Of a stretch of DNA of 49,397 nucleotides, positions 35,346 to 44,026 are shown one piece after another. A program made the position numbers and the translations under genes. The DNA lies in the NCBI GenBank assembly GCA_002381695.1, contig DFXM01000046.1:125977-175373 (forward strand). The letters are read 5' to 3'. Source of the stretch: Clostridium sp. UBA4108. GTDB lineage: Bacteria > Bacillota > Clostridia > Clostridiales > Clostridiaceae. Below the pieces are notes generated by a model that was not told where the DNA came from, ran no database searches, and saw nothing but the letters and a program-made list of their open reading frames with translations. How positions within the stretch are numbered: position 1 is the stretch's first letter; each line of letters begins with the position of its first letter.

Positions 35346-36593
35346 GTGAAGAAAAAATGTTTACCTATTTTACTATTGACAATTTTACTATGTAATGTGT
35401 TTTTTTCTACATATGCACTAGCTAATACTGCACCTAATGTAGTTGGAACTTCAGCTATTGCTATAGACTTAGATACTAATGAAATTATTTATGCCAAAAA
35501 CCCTGAGGAAAAACGTCCACCTGCTAGTATTACAAAGTTAATGACTGCCTTACTATTAGCAGAAAATAAAAAAGCCGAGGATCTTCTTATATATCCTGCA
35601 GAGGCCTTAAATCAGGAGCCTTACTCCTATGGACTAAATGTTCATCCAGTAAATCCTGGAGATACCTTCTCAGGAAGAAATGCTATGGACATATTGTTAC
35701 TATATTCTGGTAATGATATTGCATACACCATTGCAAAGGAAGTTGGAGGTTCAGAAGGTAATTTTATTAAAATGATGAATGCAAAGGCGAAAGAATTAGG
35801 TATGAATAATACTAATTTTGTTACAACTAATGGTCTGGATGACAATACCGATGATCATTATACTACTGCCTATGATTTAGGACTTCTTATAAAGGCAGCC
35901 TATAATAATCCATGGATTAAGGAAACTATGGCTAAAAAAACTTCCCAGGTAAATTCCACTAATGGCCCTGTAGCTGTTATTGAAAATAGAAATAAATTAA
36001 TAGGAGTAGATGGCAATGTAGCTGGTAAAACTGGATACACTACTAAAGCTGGTAGATGTCTAGCTTCCATCTATAATAGAAATAACCGTAATATAGCAGT
36101 TATAGTCTTGAACTCAGAGTATAATTTCCCAGTGGATACTCAAATTTTTGAGGATATAAAAGTATTAGCAGATCATAGTTTTAGTGCTTCCAAAGTGCCT
36201 ATTAAAACTAAGAATGAAGAGTTACATTCTGTGAATTTAGAATATAAAGTACTACCCTTTATTGGACCTAAGAAAAGCCTTAAGCTACCTTTAACACTTC
36301 ACGAGGATATTACAGCATATGATACTGATCTAACACCAGAATTTAAATATGATGTAAATTCAATAAGTTCATGGTCATTAAGTAAAAACAAATCTGTAGG
36401 TAAGGTTACTATGAACTTAAAGAATTCTTCTAATGAATTTCTTTTATACCCAACTATGTCAACCATGGATTTAATAAAAGAAAACATCATTTATTACATT
36501 ATATGTATTATAGTGATTATACTTATAATATGTCTAATATGTATCTTTACTCTAAAGTTAAAAAGAAAACGTAGAAAAAAATTGTTTAGATAG
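35346..36593 (+). CDS. D-alanyl-D-alanine carboxypeptidase (S11, DacF/PBP5-like)
   Basis: 415 residues. Signal peptide (KKKCLPILLLTILLCNVFFS to about YALA), S11 serine peptidase domain with SxxK (PASITKLM), SxN (YSGND) and KTG (AGKTGYT), a PBP5-like C-terminal beta domain, and an extra C-terminal membrane helix (IIYYIICIIVIILIICLICI) followed by a very basic tail. It trims the terminal D-Ala from peptidoglycan stem peptides on the outer membrane face. Unlike PBP5, which is held by an amphipathic helix, this one has a true membrane segment. GGAG is only 2 nt from ATG 35340 but 8 nt from GTG 35346, which I prefer. Confidence 0.9.
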   Translation: MKKKCLPILLLTILLCNVFFSTYALANTAPNVVGTSAIAIDLDTNEIIYAKNPEEKRPPASITKLMTALLLAENKKAEDLLIYPAEALNQEPYSYGLNVHPVNPGDTFSGRNAMDILLLYSGNDIAYTIAKEVGGSEGNFIKMMNAKAKELGMNNTNFVTTNGLDDNTDDHYTTAYDLGLLIKAAYNNPWIKETMAKKTSQVNSTNGPVAVIENRNKLIGVDGNVAGKTGYTTKAGRCLASIYNRNNRNIAVIVLNSEYNFPVDTQIFEDIKVLADHSFSASKVPIKTKNEELHSVNLEYKVLPFIGPKKSLKLPLTLHEDITAYDTDLTPEFKYDVNSISSWSLSKNKSVGKVTMNLKNSSNEFLLYPTMSTMDLIKENIIYYIICIIVIILIICLICIFTLKLKRKRRKKLFR

Positions 36594-36607
36594 AAAATAG
36601 AAAATAG

Positions 36608-36645
36608 AAAAGAATAAACCATTGTAAAAAATGGTTTATTCTTTT
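36608..36645. terminator. bidirectional terminator containing a stop codon
   Basis: A 16-bp perfect stem (AAAAGAATAAACCATT with its complement) and 6-nt loop, T4 at the 3' side. The stop codon of the converging kinase-like gene (36636-36638) lies inside the stem. Confidence 0.88.
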
Positions 36646-37226
36646 ATTACACCTTGAATATACACTTTAAAATTCTTATTCCAATTTCTATATAATTCTT
36701 CATCCATATCCTTTAAGTAGAAAAAGAATTCTCCAATTTTCCCTCTCTTAAATATCCCTTTCATCAAATGTGTTGGATAATGCACTACCTTATCATAGTT
36801 GTTCTTAGGGTCTATTACCTTAAGGGAGAAATCTGGCTGAACATATAAATCCTTACATCTTATATCTAATTTCTTATAACGAAGCTTTCTAAAATCATCA
36901 ATTAGTGCAACTAAATTTTCTACAAGTTCTCTATTTAAGTTATTATGTCTTAAATATTTATCTAATCGAATTCCATCCACATATTCTCTTATTACATAAA
37001 AATCCCCATAGGAAAATATTTTAGGAAAAGACGAACATTTTTTAGAAGCTATTAGTATTTCTCTCTCTTTTTCACATACTTTTTTATCATTAAAAATCTT
37101 TATTATAGTACTTTTGTCAATCCTATATACTACACCATTATTACCTTTTCCTAAGTACTCAGCACTTTTTATAACTTCTTCAATTTCTTCACTTAAGTAT
37201 ATGGCATTGGTAAAATGTCTAGACAT
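36636..37226 (-). CDS. small protein kinase-like protein (atypical or pseudokinase)
   Basis: 196 residues with a minimal kinase N-lobe and a short C-lobe. Glycine loop LGKGNNGVV (25-33), Lys43 (IIKIF), Glu53 or 55 in the next helix, hinge at IREYVDG, a catalytic-loop equivalent LDIRCKD in which D121 matches the HRD Asp and D126 stands where Asn is usual, and IDP (D139) in place of DFG. The substrate lobe is much shortened. It resembles small kinase-like proteins such as B. subtilis YrzF; activity is uncertain. Single gene. Confidence 0.7.
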   Translation of the reverse strand: MSRHFTNAIYLSEEIEEVIKSAEYLGKGNNGVVYRIDKSTIIKIFNDKKVCEKEREILIASKKCSSFPKIFSYGDFYVIREYVDGIRLDKYLRHNNLNRELVENLVALIDDFRKLRYKKLDIRCKDLYVQPDFSLKVIDPKNNYDKVVHYPTHLMKGIFKRGKIGEFFFYLKDMDEELYRNWNKNFKVYIQGVIKE

Positions 37227-37281
37227 ACTTCCTCCTAAATAAAGTTTTGTAGTAAATTATATGCGATATACTAGAAAGTTA

Positions 37282-38568
37282 TTATTTCTTTTTAATATTA
37301 TTACCTCTTCTAGCATTTTTACTGCTCGATGAAGTCTTAGTATTTTTTTTACCTGTACTATTTTTTTTTGATATCCTAGTGTTTTTTGTTACAATAGATT
37401 TTTTTGAAGCAACTGGTGTCTTTACAACACTTTTCACCTCTACCACTCTCCCTTGAGAAAGAGTTCTTTCACTTATATTTATATTAAGTTTATTCATATA
37501 TCCATTGAGAGTTTTTAGCTCACTAGGGGCTACAATAGATATTACTGTACCTTTGCCATCGCCTCTTGCTGCTCTTCCACTTCTATGTAAATACACATTT
37601 ACGTCCTCTGGTAAATCAATGTTAAATATATAGGATACTCCTTGTATATCTAATCCTCTGCTAGATAGGTCAGAAGAGATTAATAAATTTATTTTTCCCA
37701 GTTTAAAATCGCTCATGGTCTTTCTTCTCTCATTTTTTATGAAGCTTCCATGAATACCATCAACCTTTAAGTCATGAAATTTTAACTTTTCTGTCAATGC
37801 TTCTATTTCATGAGTTGTATTAATAAAGCCAATTGCCTTTTTAGGATTTAAAGATGCCATAAGCTTTCTTAATACTAAAACCTTATCTCTCTTTTCACAA
37901 ACTATGTATAGATGTGTTAAATTAGGATTTACTTTTACCTCATCACTACATTTTACAATTTCAGCTTCTTTCATCAGTGCTTTTGCAGAACTAATGCACT
38001 CCTCTGTTAACGTTGCTGAAAACATAAGTACCTGTCTATCTCTGAGCGTAGTTTTTATGACAGCTTTAACACTTTCTATATTGTTTTCCTCTAGCAATTT
38101 ATCGCACTCATCTACAACTATAGTTTTCACTGTATGAGCAGAGATTTTTTTCAATTTTATAAGCTCTAGAATTCTGCCTGGAGATCCTATTACAAATTGA
38201 GGTTTTTCCTTTAATTTCTCTATCTGTCTTTTTATATTAATATCTCCCATAATAACTGTAGACGTCAATGGAAGCTCTGACTTAATTGCTAATTCCTTTA
38301 TAACTTCATTAACCTGTAGAGCTAACTCATGGGTAGGAACTAGTATAATAAATTGATTTTCTCTTTTCTCATAGTTAACCTTTTCTATTAGTGGTAAAAT
38401 ATATGCCAATGTTTTCCCACTTCCTGTATGGCTCTCTACCATCAAATCTATACCTTCTGATATCTGTGGAATGGCTTTTTCTTGAACCATTCTAGGCGAT
38501 TCTATATTCATATCTTTCAATGCCACTATTAAATTTTCATTTACATTTAAATCTTTAAAATTTGCCAT
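37282..38568 (-). CDS. DEAD-box RNA helicase (DECD variant)
   Basis: 428 residues with all helicase core motifs: Q (MVQEKAIP), I (SHTGSGKT, about 45-52), Ia (PTHELALQ), II written DECD instead of DEAD, III (SAT), IV, V (SRGLDIQG) and VI (HRSGRAARG). A C-terminal tail of about 45 residues is almost wholly Lys, Ser, Thr, Arg and Asn, a likely RNA-binding extension. It probably remodels rRNA or mRNA structure, perhaps at low temperature. GGAGATG before the ATG. Divergent from lexA. Confidence 0.92.
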   Translation of the reverse strand: MANFKDLNVNENLIVALKDMNIESPRMVQEKAIPQISEGIDLMVESHTGSGKTLAYILPLIEKVNYEKRENQFIILVPTHELALQVNEVIKELAIKSELPLTSTVIMGDINIKRQIEKLKEKPQFVIGSPGRILELIKLKKISAHTVKTIVVDECDKLLEENNIESVKAVIKTTLRDRQVLMFSATLTEECISSAKALMKEAEIVKCSDEVKVNPNLTHLYIVCEKRDKVLVLRKLMASLNPKKAIGFINTTHEIEALTEKLKFHDLKVDGIHGSFIKNERRKTMSDFKLGKINLLISSDLSSRGLDIQGVSYIFNIDLPEDVNVYLHRSGRAARGDGKGTVISIVAPSELKTLNGYMNKLNINISERTLSQGRVVEVKSVVKTPVASKKSIVTKNTRISKKNSTGKKNTKTSSSSKNARRGNNIKKK

Positions 38569-38620
38569 ATTATCATCTCCAATTATACTGAATATTTGTG
38601 TAAAATATAGTTAAAATACA

Positions 38621-38632
38621 GAACATAAGTTT
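38621..38632. promoter_or_regulatory. LexA (SOS) box upstream of lexA
   Basis: GAACATAAGTTT fits the Gram-positive SOS box GAAC-N4-GTTC with one difference at the last base (C to T, tolerated in clostridia). It overlaps the -35 element of the lexA promoter, the expected place for autorepression. Confidence 0.75.
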
Positions 38633-38659
38633 GATATTTAATTTTTACTATGCTATAAT
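38631..38659 (+). promoter_or_regulatory. promoter of lexA
   Basis: TTGATA, 17-bp spacer, TATAAT with an upstream TGC (extended -10). Confidence 0.8.
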
Positions 38660-38682
38660 CTAATGGAATGAGAGGTGTTTTC

Positions 38683-39288
38683 ATGATTGAACTAAAAAGT
38701 AAACAACTAGAAATATACGAATTCATAAAACAACAAGTTGCTATTAAAGGATATCCACCTTCTGTCAGAGAAATATGTGAAGCTGTAAACCTAAGTTCAA
38801 CCTCAACTGTTCATGGTCATCTTTCACGACTTGAGAAGAAAGGTTTAATAAGAAGAGATCCAACAAAACCTAGAGCAATAGAGCTTCTACTTGAATCTCC
38901 AATAAAAAAGGAAATGATAGATATTCCTATTATTGGCAAAGTAACTGCTGGAGTTCCAATACTTGCTCAAGAATATATCGAAGACTATTTAACTCTTCCT
39001 ATTAGTTTTGTGAAAAGTAATAAAGAACTATACATACTTAAGGTATCTGGTGAAAGTATGATTGAGGCAGGAATATATGATGGTGACTTAGCTATCATAG
39101 AAAAGACTTCCTCTTGTACAAATGGTGATATAATTGTTGCATTAATTGATAATGATGCTACAATTAAAAGATTTTTCAAGGAAAGTGGATATATAAGACT
39201 TCAACCTGAAAATTCTTCTATGAATCCTATAATAGTTAAAGATTGTACCATATTAGGTAAACTAGTTGGAATCTATCGACAATATTAA
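38683..39288 (+). CDS. lexA: LexA repressor
   Basis: 201 residues. SOS-response repressor that cuts itself when RecA filaments form on damaged DNA. N-terminal winged helix with recognition part SSTSTVHGHLSRLEKKG (about 38-54), cleavage site A89-G90 in GKVTAGVPI, catalytic Ser125 (SGESM) and Lys162 (ATIKRF). An in-frame ATG at 38668 precedes the AGAGGTG site, so ATG 38683 is the start. A LexA box overlaps its own promoter. Unlike B. subtilis, it is not next to yneA/ynzC; the ynzC-like gene is 34 kb away. Confidence 0.96.
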   Translation: MIELKSKQLEIYEFIKQQVAIKGYPPSVREICEAVNLSSTSTVHGHLSRLEKKGLIRRDPTKPRAIELLLESPIKKEMIDIPIIGKVTAGVPILAQEYIEDYLTLPISFVKSNKELYILKVSGESMIEAGIYDGDLAIIEKTSSCTNGDIIVALIDNDATIKRFFKESGYIRLQPENSSMNPIIVKDCTILGKLVGIYRQY

Positions 39289-39318
39289 GAAGCTTATAAA
39301 GCTTCTTAATATTTTTTT
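39284..39318 (+). terminator. terminator of lexA
   Basis: ATTAAGAAGCTT pairs perfectly with AAGCTTCTTAAT (3-nt centre), followed by a T7 tract. The lexA stop codon is within the left arm. Confidence 0.85.
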
Positions 39319-39350
39319 ATTTTGTAGGTACATTCAAAAATAACTAGTTA

Positions 39351-40634
39351 TTATTTCATTATTTTAGAAAGGGCTATAAGCACTCCCGTCTTTCCATGTT
39401 CAAAGGTAAGTCCACCTTGAAGATATGCAATATAAGGCTCTCTAATTGGAGCGTCTGCTGATAACTCAATAGAGGATCCTTGTACAAAAGCTCCTGCAGC
39501 CATGATAACCTGATCTTTATATCCTGGCATATCCCACGGTTCACATTGGACAAAAGAATCAATTGGGGACCCAGCTTGTATACCCTTGCAGAAATTAATA
39601 ACCTTTTCCTTATCTCCGAATTTTACTGCTTGAATTATATCACTTCTTTTATCATTGTACTTAGGGAGTACTTCAAAACCTGCCAATTCCATTACTCTAG
39701 CACAGAATATTGAGGTTTTCACCGCTTCCATTGCCACATGAGGCGCAAAAAATAAACCTTGATATAAACTTCTCATAACTCCAAAAGTAGATCCACACTC
39801 CCCACCAATACCTGGAATTGTGAGTCTATAGGCAGCTTGAGTTACATACTTTTCTTTTCCTGCAATATATCCCCCAGTAGGTGCTATCCCTCCACCAATA
39901 TTTTTAATTAGTGAACCTGCTACTATGTCCGCTCCTACATCAGTAGGCTCTATAGTTTGTATAAATTCTCCATAGCAGTTATCCACAAAACATATGATTT
40001 CACTATTAAAGTCTTTTACTACACTAATAATAAGTTCTATCTCTTCAACTAAAAGAGACTTTCTCCAGCCATAGCCTGTAGACCTTTGAATATGTACTAA
40101 CTTTATGGTACTATCATTTTTAAGTACCTCTAAGACCTCTTTAATATTAACTTTTCCTTCACCTGTTAATTCTATTTGTTTATATTTAACTCCATATTCT
40201 CTTAATGATCCTATATTTTCTTCTCCACTGATGCCTATTATGCTATGAAGAGTATCATAAGGAGTTCCACAAACACTAACCATGGTATCTCCAGGTCTTA
40301 AATTTCCCAAAAGAGCTGCACCTATAGCATGAGTTCCATTTACAAAATGTGGTCTAACCAGTGCCGATTCTGTATTAAATATTCTAGCAAAAACTAGATC
40401 CAGTGAATCTCTTCCTACATCACCATAGCCATAACCGCTGGAATTGGTAAAGTGCATATCACTAATTCTTTCCTTCTGCAATGCATTCAATACTTTCAAT
40501 TGATTATATTCCCTAATATCATCAAGTTTTTCAAACTCACTTTTGATATCTTTCATTGCTATATCTGAAAGTTCAAATAAATTCTCAGTTATATTAAAGT
40601 TATTAATTAAATATTCTTTAGTTATATCTATCAC
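39351..40634 (-). CDS. ynbB: YnbB-like PLP-dependent enzyme (methionine gamma-lyase family / 'aluminium resistance')
   Basis: 427 residues, fold type I PLP enzyme. The block GSLIKNIGGGIAPTGGYIAG holds the probable Schiff-base Lys, VDNCYGEF the PLP-ring Asp, and RPHFVNGTHAIGAALLGNL the N-terminal part. Homologues sit near hfq/miaA/glnR in many Firmicutes and are named methionine gamma-lyase family or aluminium resistance proteins; the true reaction is not established. Start is GTG behind AAGGAGAG. The hfq terminator separates it from the mutS-hfq group, so it is transcribed on its own. Confidence 0.88.
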   Translation of the reverse strand: MIDITKEYLINNFNITENLFELSDIAMKDIKSEFEKLDDIREYNQLKVLNALQKERISDMHFTNSSGYGYGDVGRDSLDLVFARIFNTESALVRPHFVNGTHAIGAALLGNLRPGDTMVSVCGTPYDTLHSIIGISGEENIGSLREYGVKYKQIELTGEGKVNIKEVLEVLKNDSTIKLVHIQRSTGYGWRKSLLVEEIELIISVVKDFNSEIICFVDNCYGEFIQTIEPTDVGADIVAGSLIKNIGGGIAPTGGYIAGKEKYVTQAAYRLTIPGIGGECGSTFGVMRSLYQGLFFAPHVAMEAVKTSIFCARVMELAGFEVLPKYNDKRSDIIQAVKFGDKEKVINFCKGIQAGSPIDSFVQCEPWDMPGYKDQVIMAAGAFVQGSSIELSADAPIREPYIAYLQGGLTFEHGKTGVLIALSKIMK

Positions 40635-40718
40635 AAAAATCTCTCCTTAATCATAAATTGACATAATAATACTATCATAGCTACTATGAATAATCAAACA
40701 ATATAACTATGTTTAAAA

Positions 40719-40757
40719 ATATAATAGACTAGAACCTAATGCCCTAGTCTATTATAT
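40719..40757 (-). terminator. terminator after hfq
   Basis: ATATAATAGACTAG pairs perfectly with CTAGTCTATTATAT (14 bp, 11-nt loop). ATTTTTAAAC follows on the minus strand. Confidence 0.85.
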
Positions 40758-40759
40758 AA

Positions 40760-41008
40760 TTATTCTTCTTTAGTTCCATCCGCTAAATTACTAAATAATA
40801 TCATTTTTGCTGGAGTGATAGTAGATATAGCGTGTTTATATATTAGCATTTGTTTCCCATCACTATTCAAAATCACCGTAAAATTATCAAATCCAGTTAC
40901 CATCCCTTTTATTTGAAAGCCATTAGTCAAATGTATTGTCACACCTATTTTGTTTTTTCTAGCACCATTTAAAAATATGTCTTGTAAATTATTTGCAGTT
41001 TTACTCAT
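40760..41008 (-). CDS. hfq: RNA chaperone Hfq
   Basis: 82 residues. Ring-forming Sm-like RNA chaperone that helps small RNAs pair with mRNAs. Sm1 covers VTIHLTNGFQIKGMVTGFDNF, and Sm2 reads MLIYKHAISTI, where YKHA is the usual proximal-face motif. GGAGGT directly precedes an ATG at 41014; ATG 41008 has a 7-nt spacing and gives the common SKTANNLQD start. It follows miaA, the classical arrangement. No long C-terminal tail, as usual in Firmicutes. Confidence 0.95.
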   Translation of the reverse strand: MSKTANNLQDIFLNGARKNKIGVTIHLTNGFQIKGMVTGFDNFTVILNSDGKQMLIYKHAISTITPAKMILFSNLADGTKEE

Positions 41009-41064
41009 ACCCATACCTCCAAAGTTATAAAATATTGATTATGTAGATTATACTATTTAAGAAA

Positions 41065-42006
41065 TTACTTTGATTCCTTTCTTTCTTTATAATGATCTAT
41101 TATAAATCTAGTTACCTCTTTATCATCTCTAAAGTTATCTTTATCTACCCAAACTACTCTAGGATCTTTTCTAAACCAAGTAAGTTGTCTTTTAGCGTAA
41201 TTCCTACTAAATTGTTTAATCAAATCTACGGCCTTTTCTAAGGAGATTTCCCCATCTAAATAAGATAAGATTTCCTTATAGCCAATACCCTTCATAGACT
41301 GCATATCACAAGTATATCCTTCTTTTTGCAAACTTATAACCTCTTCTAGTAAACCTTTTTCGAACATTATATCTACTCTTTTATTAATTCTAGAATATAA
41401 TTCTTCCCTATTCATATTTAACACATAATAAAATACATTATAAGGTATTTTATAAACATCTTCATCCTTTGAAAAACTTGAAAATGGTTTTCCACTAACT
41501 TTGTATACTTCTAATGCCCTAATTACTCTTTTTAAATTATTAGAAGGTATTCTTTCACAACTTAATGGATCTACTTCTCTAAGTAGTCCGTAAATATAAT
41601 CTTTCCCCTTCTCTTCAGCAAGCTGAGCTAGGTAATCTCTATATCCTTCATCTCTATCAGTACCAGCAAAACTATAATTATATATAAGAGAATTAATATA
41701 TAGTCCAGTACCTCCTACTACCATTGGTAGATTTCCTCTTTCATATATCTTCTCTATTTCACTCTTAGCTCTTTCACTAAAGGCTGCTACGCTAAATTCT
41801 TCACTTGGGTCTAGAAAATCAATGAGATGATGATCTATTCCTCTCATTTCATCACTTCCAATTTTTGCTGACCCAATATCCATTTTTTTATATATTTGCA
41901 TAGAATCAGCTGAAATAATTTCTCCCTTTAATTCTTCAGCTATATTAATAGATATTTCTGTTTTCCCTACAGCTGTAGGTCCTGCTAATATAAATAAATT
42001 TTTCAT
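41065..42006 (-). CDS. miaA: tRNA dimethylallyltransferase
   Basis: 313 residues. Adds a dimethylallyl group to A37 of tRNAs reading UNN codons. P-loop GPTAVGKTE (about 8-16), SADSMQIYKKMDIGSAKI, GGTGLYINSLIY and ITWFRKD-like end (QLTWFRKDPRVVW) are all present. MiaB, encoded about 5 kb upstream, then adds the methylthio group to the same base, so both steps of ms2i6A synthesis are in this cluster. It lies between mutL and hfq. Confidence 0.96.
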   Translation of the reverse strand: MKNLFILAGPTAVGKTEISINIAEELKGEIISADSMQIYKKMDIGSAKIGSDEMRGIDHHLIDFLDPSEEFSVAAFSERAKSEIEKIYERGNLPMVVGGTGLYINSLIYNYSFAGTDRDEGYRDYLAQLAEEKGKDYIYGLLREVDPLSCERIPSNNLKRVIRALEVYKVSGKPFSSFSKDEDVYKIPYNVFYYVLNMNREELYSRINKRVDIMFEKGLLEEVISLQKEGYTCDMQSMKGIGYKEILSYLDGEISLEKAVDLIKQFSRNYAKRQLTWFRKDPRVVWVDKDNFRDDKEVTRFIIDHYKERKESK

Positions 42007-42081
42007 ATACTTTCCTCTAACATTATTTCAGCTATTTTAAAAAATATCTAGTATCTTTCCTAGGTATATTTCTTAAACGCT

Positions 42082-43929
42082 TTAAATTATTCTTCTAAAT
42101 ACTTTTTCAATATCCTTTATGGAATACTTTACTATAGTTGGCCTACCATGCGGACATGTGAAGGGTTCCTCTATATATCTTAATTCCTCAATTAAATAAT
42201 CCATTTCTATGTTACTTAATTTATTGTTGGCTTTAACAGACGCTTTACATGAAATGCTCGCTATTTTATTATATTTCACCTCAACTGTGCTCCCATTCCC
42301 AAGTCTCTTTATATTTTCTAATATATCATAAAAAAGCTCCTTAATATTAGGTTTACCTAATATTAGAGGTGTCTCTCTGATAATAATAGCATTATCTCCA
42401 AATTCTTCTATTAAAAAACCAGTTTTCTCAAAAACTTCTGCATTTTCTTTATATATTTCATAGTCCTCGAAATTTAACTCTATCATCATAGGTTCTAGTA
42501 ATATTTGGCTCACTACTTGAGAATTTTTAATTTCTTTAATATATTTCTCAAAATTTATTTTCTCATGGGCAGCATGTTGATCAATTATATATAGTTGATC
42601 CCCACTTTCCCCTAATATATAGCTGCTATAAAACTGTCCAATAATTTTTAAAGAAGGAAATTTAGGTGTTTTTCTTTGTTCCTTAATTCCATAATCTGTG
42701 TAATTGACTTCATCAGTAACACCTTCTTTTTCTTTAATATATTCTTTAACTGATATTTCTTCAGCTTCCTTCACTTTTTCTTCTAATATAATATCACTAT
42801 TAGAAATATACCCACCATGATTATTTCCAAGGAAATTATTACCTTTTAATTCCATTGGAAACTCAACTTGAATTAATTCCCCATAATCAATCTTTTTTTC
42901 CTTTTCTTCTTTTTCCTCATCTATAGCAAATGAGCTTCTATAACTCTCCTTTAATGCATTATGTACCCCATCAAAAACAGTTTTAAATAGTGTGCGTTCT
43001 TCCAAAAATTTCACTTCACTCTTTGTTGGATGAACATTAGGATCTATATACTCTGGAAATATTTCCAAAAACACAGTGAAAAATGGAAATTTGTTTACTG
43101 TCGCAAAGGATCTAAAAGCATTTTCCACAGCAGTTGTAATTAAACTATTTTTTATAATACGCTTATTAACAAATATAGTTTGCCTATTTCTACTTCCTCT
43201 ACTTATGGACTCTTTACCAATAAATCCATATACAGATACTATATCATTATGATTTTCTATGGGTAATATATTTTCATATACTTCTTTTCCATATAGAACT
43301 CTTAAAGTATCTCTTAAGTTTTCTCCACCAAAAGTTTTATAAATTTCTTTTCCATCATTATAAAGTTTAAAGGACACATCGTAATTTCCCATGGCCAATT
43401 TTAAAACCAAATCATTTATTATAGCTTTTTCTCTTTGAGTAGATTTTAAAAACTTTTGCCTTGCTGGAACATTATAAAATAAATCTCTTATTTCTATCTC
43501 CGTACCTCTATTAAATCCTACTTCTGTTATATGTTTTATATTTCCACCTTCAATATATATTTCTTTTCCAAAATCTATACTATCTATTCTAGATTTCATC
43601 CTTACTTTTGATACAGATGCTATACTAGCCAATGCCTCTCCTCTAAATCCAAAGGAATTAATATTATATATATCTTCTATATTCTTTATTTTACTTGTTC
43701 CATGAGGCATAAAAGCCTTCTCTACATCCTCTGGATAAATACCTTCACCATCATCGCTAATTCGTATAAGGGTTGATCCACCATCTTCAATTTCAATGAT
43801 TATATTCTTGCTACCAGCATCTATACTATTTTCAACCAATTCTTTTACTACTGAACTAGGTCTTTCTACCACTTCACCTGCAGCTATTTTATTTGAAGTT
43901 TCTTCACTTAATAAATTTATCCTTTTCAT
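42082..43929 (-). CDS. mutL: DNA mismatch repair protein MutL
   Basis: 615 residues. GHKL ATPase domain with ENSIDAG (about 32-38), DDGEGI and GFRGEALASI, a variable acidic linker (about 335-420), and a C-terminal endonuclease domain with DQHAAHEKINFE (the DQHAx2Ex4E nicking motif) and CPHGRP near the end. It therefore belongs to the MutH-less type in which MutL nicks the new strand itself. Encoded after mutS, 97 bp apart. Confidence 0.96.
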   Translation of the reverse strand: MKRINLLSEETSNKIAAGEVVERPSSVVKELVENSIDAGSKNIIIEIEDGGSTLIRISDDGEGIYPEDVEKAFMPHGTSKIKNIEDIYNINSFGFRGEALASIASVSKVRMKSRIDSIDFGKEIYIEGGNIKHITEVGFNRGTEIEIRDLFYNVPARQKFLKSTQREKAIINDLVLKLAMGNYDVSFKLYNDGKEIYKTFGGENLRDTLRVLYGKEVYENILPIENHNDIVSVYGFIGKESISRGSRNRQTIFVNKRIIKNSLITTAVENAFRSFATVNKFPFFTVFLEIFPEYIDPNVHPTKSEVKFLEERTLFKTVFDGVHNALKESYRSSFAIDEEKEEKEKKIDYGELIQVEFPMELKGNNFLGNNHGGYISNSDIILEEKVKEAEEISVKEYIKEKEGVTDEVNYTDYGIKEQRKTPKFPSLKIIGQFYSSYILGESGDQLYIIDQHAAHEKINFEKYIKEIKNSQVVSQILLEPMMIELNFEDYEIYKENAEVFEKTGFLIEEFGDNAIIIRETPLILGKPNIKELFYDILENIKRLGNGSTVEVKYNKIASISCKASVKANNKLSNIEMDYLIEELRYIEEPFTCPHGRPTIVKYSIKDIEKVFRRII

Positions 43930-44026
43930 ACCTCACCAACTTTCTAAAGTATTTTCAAAGATTTAATTAGTAAATAAGCTATAATTATCCTTATTTTCTG
44001 CATTACTTTCTTTTAAATACCTAAGA

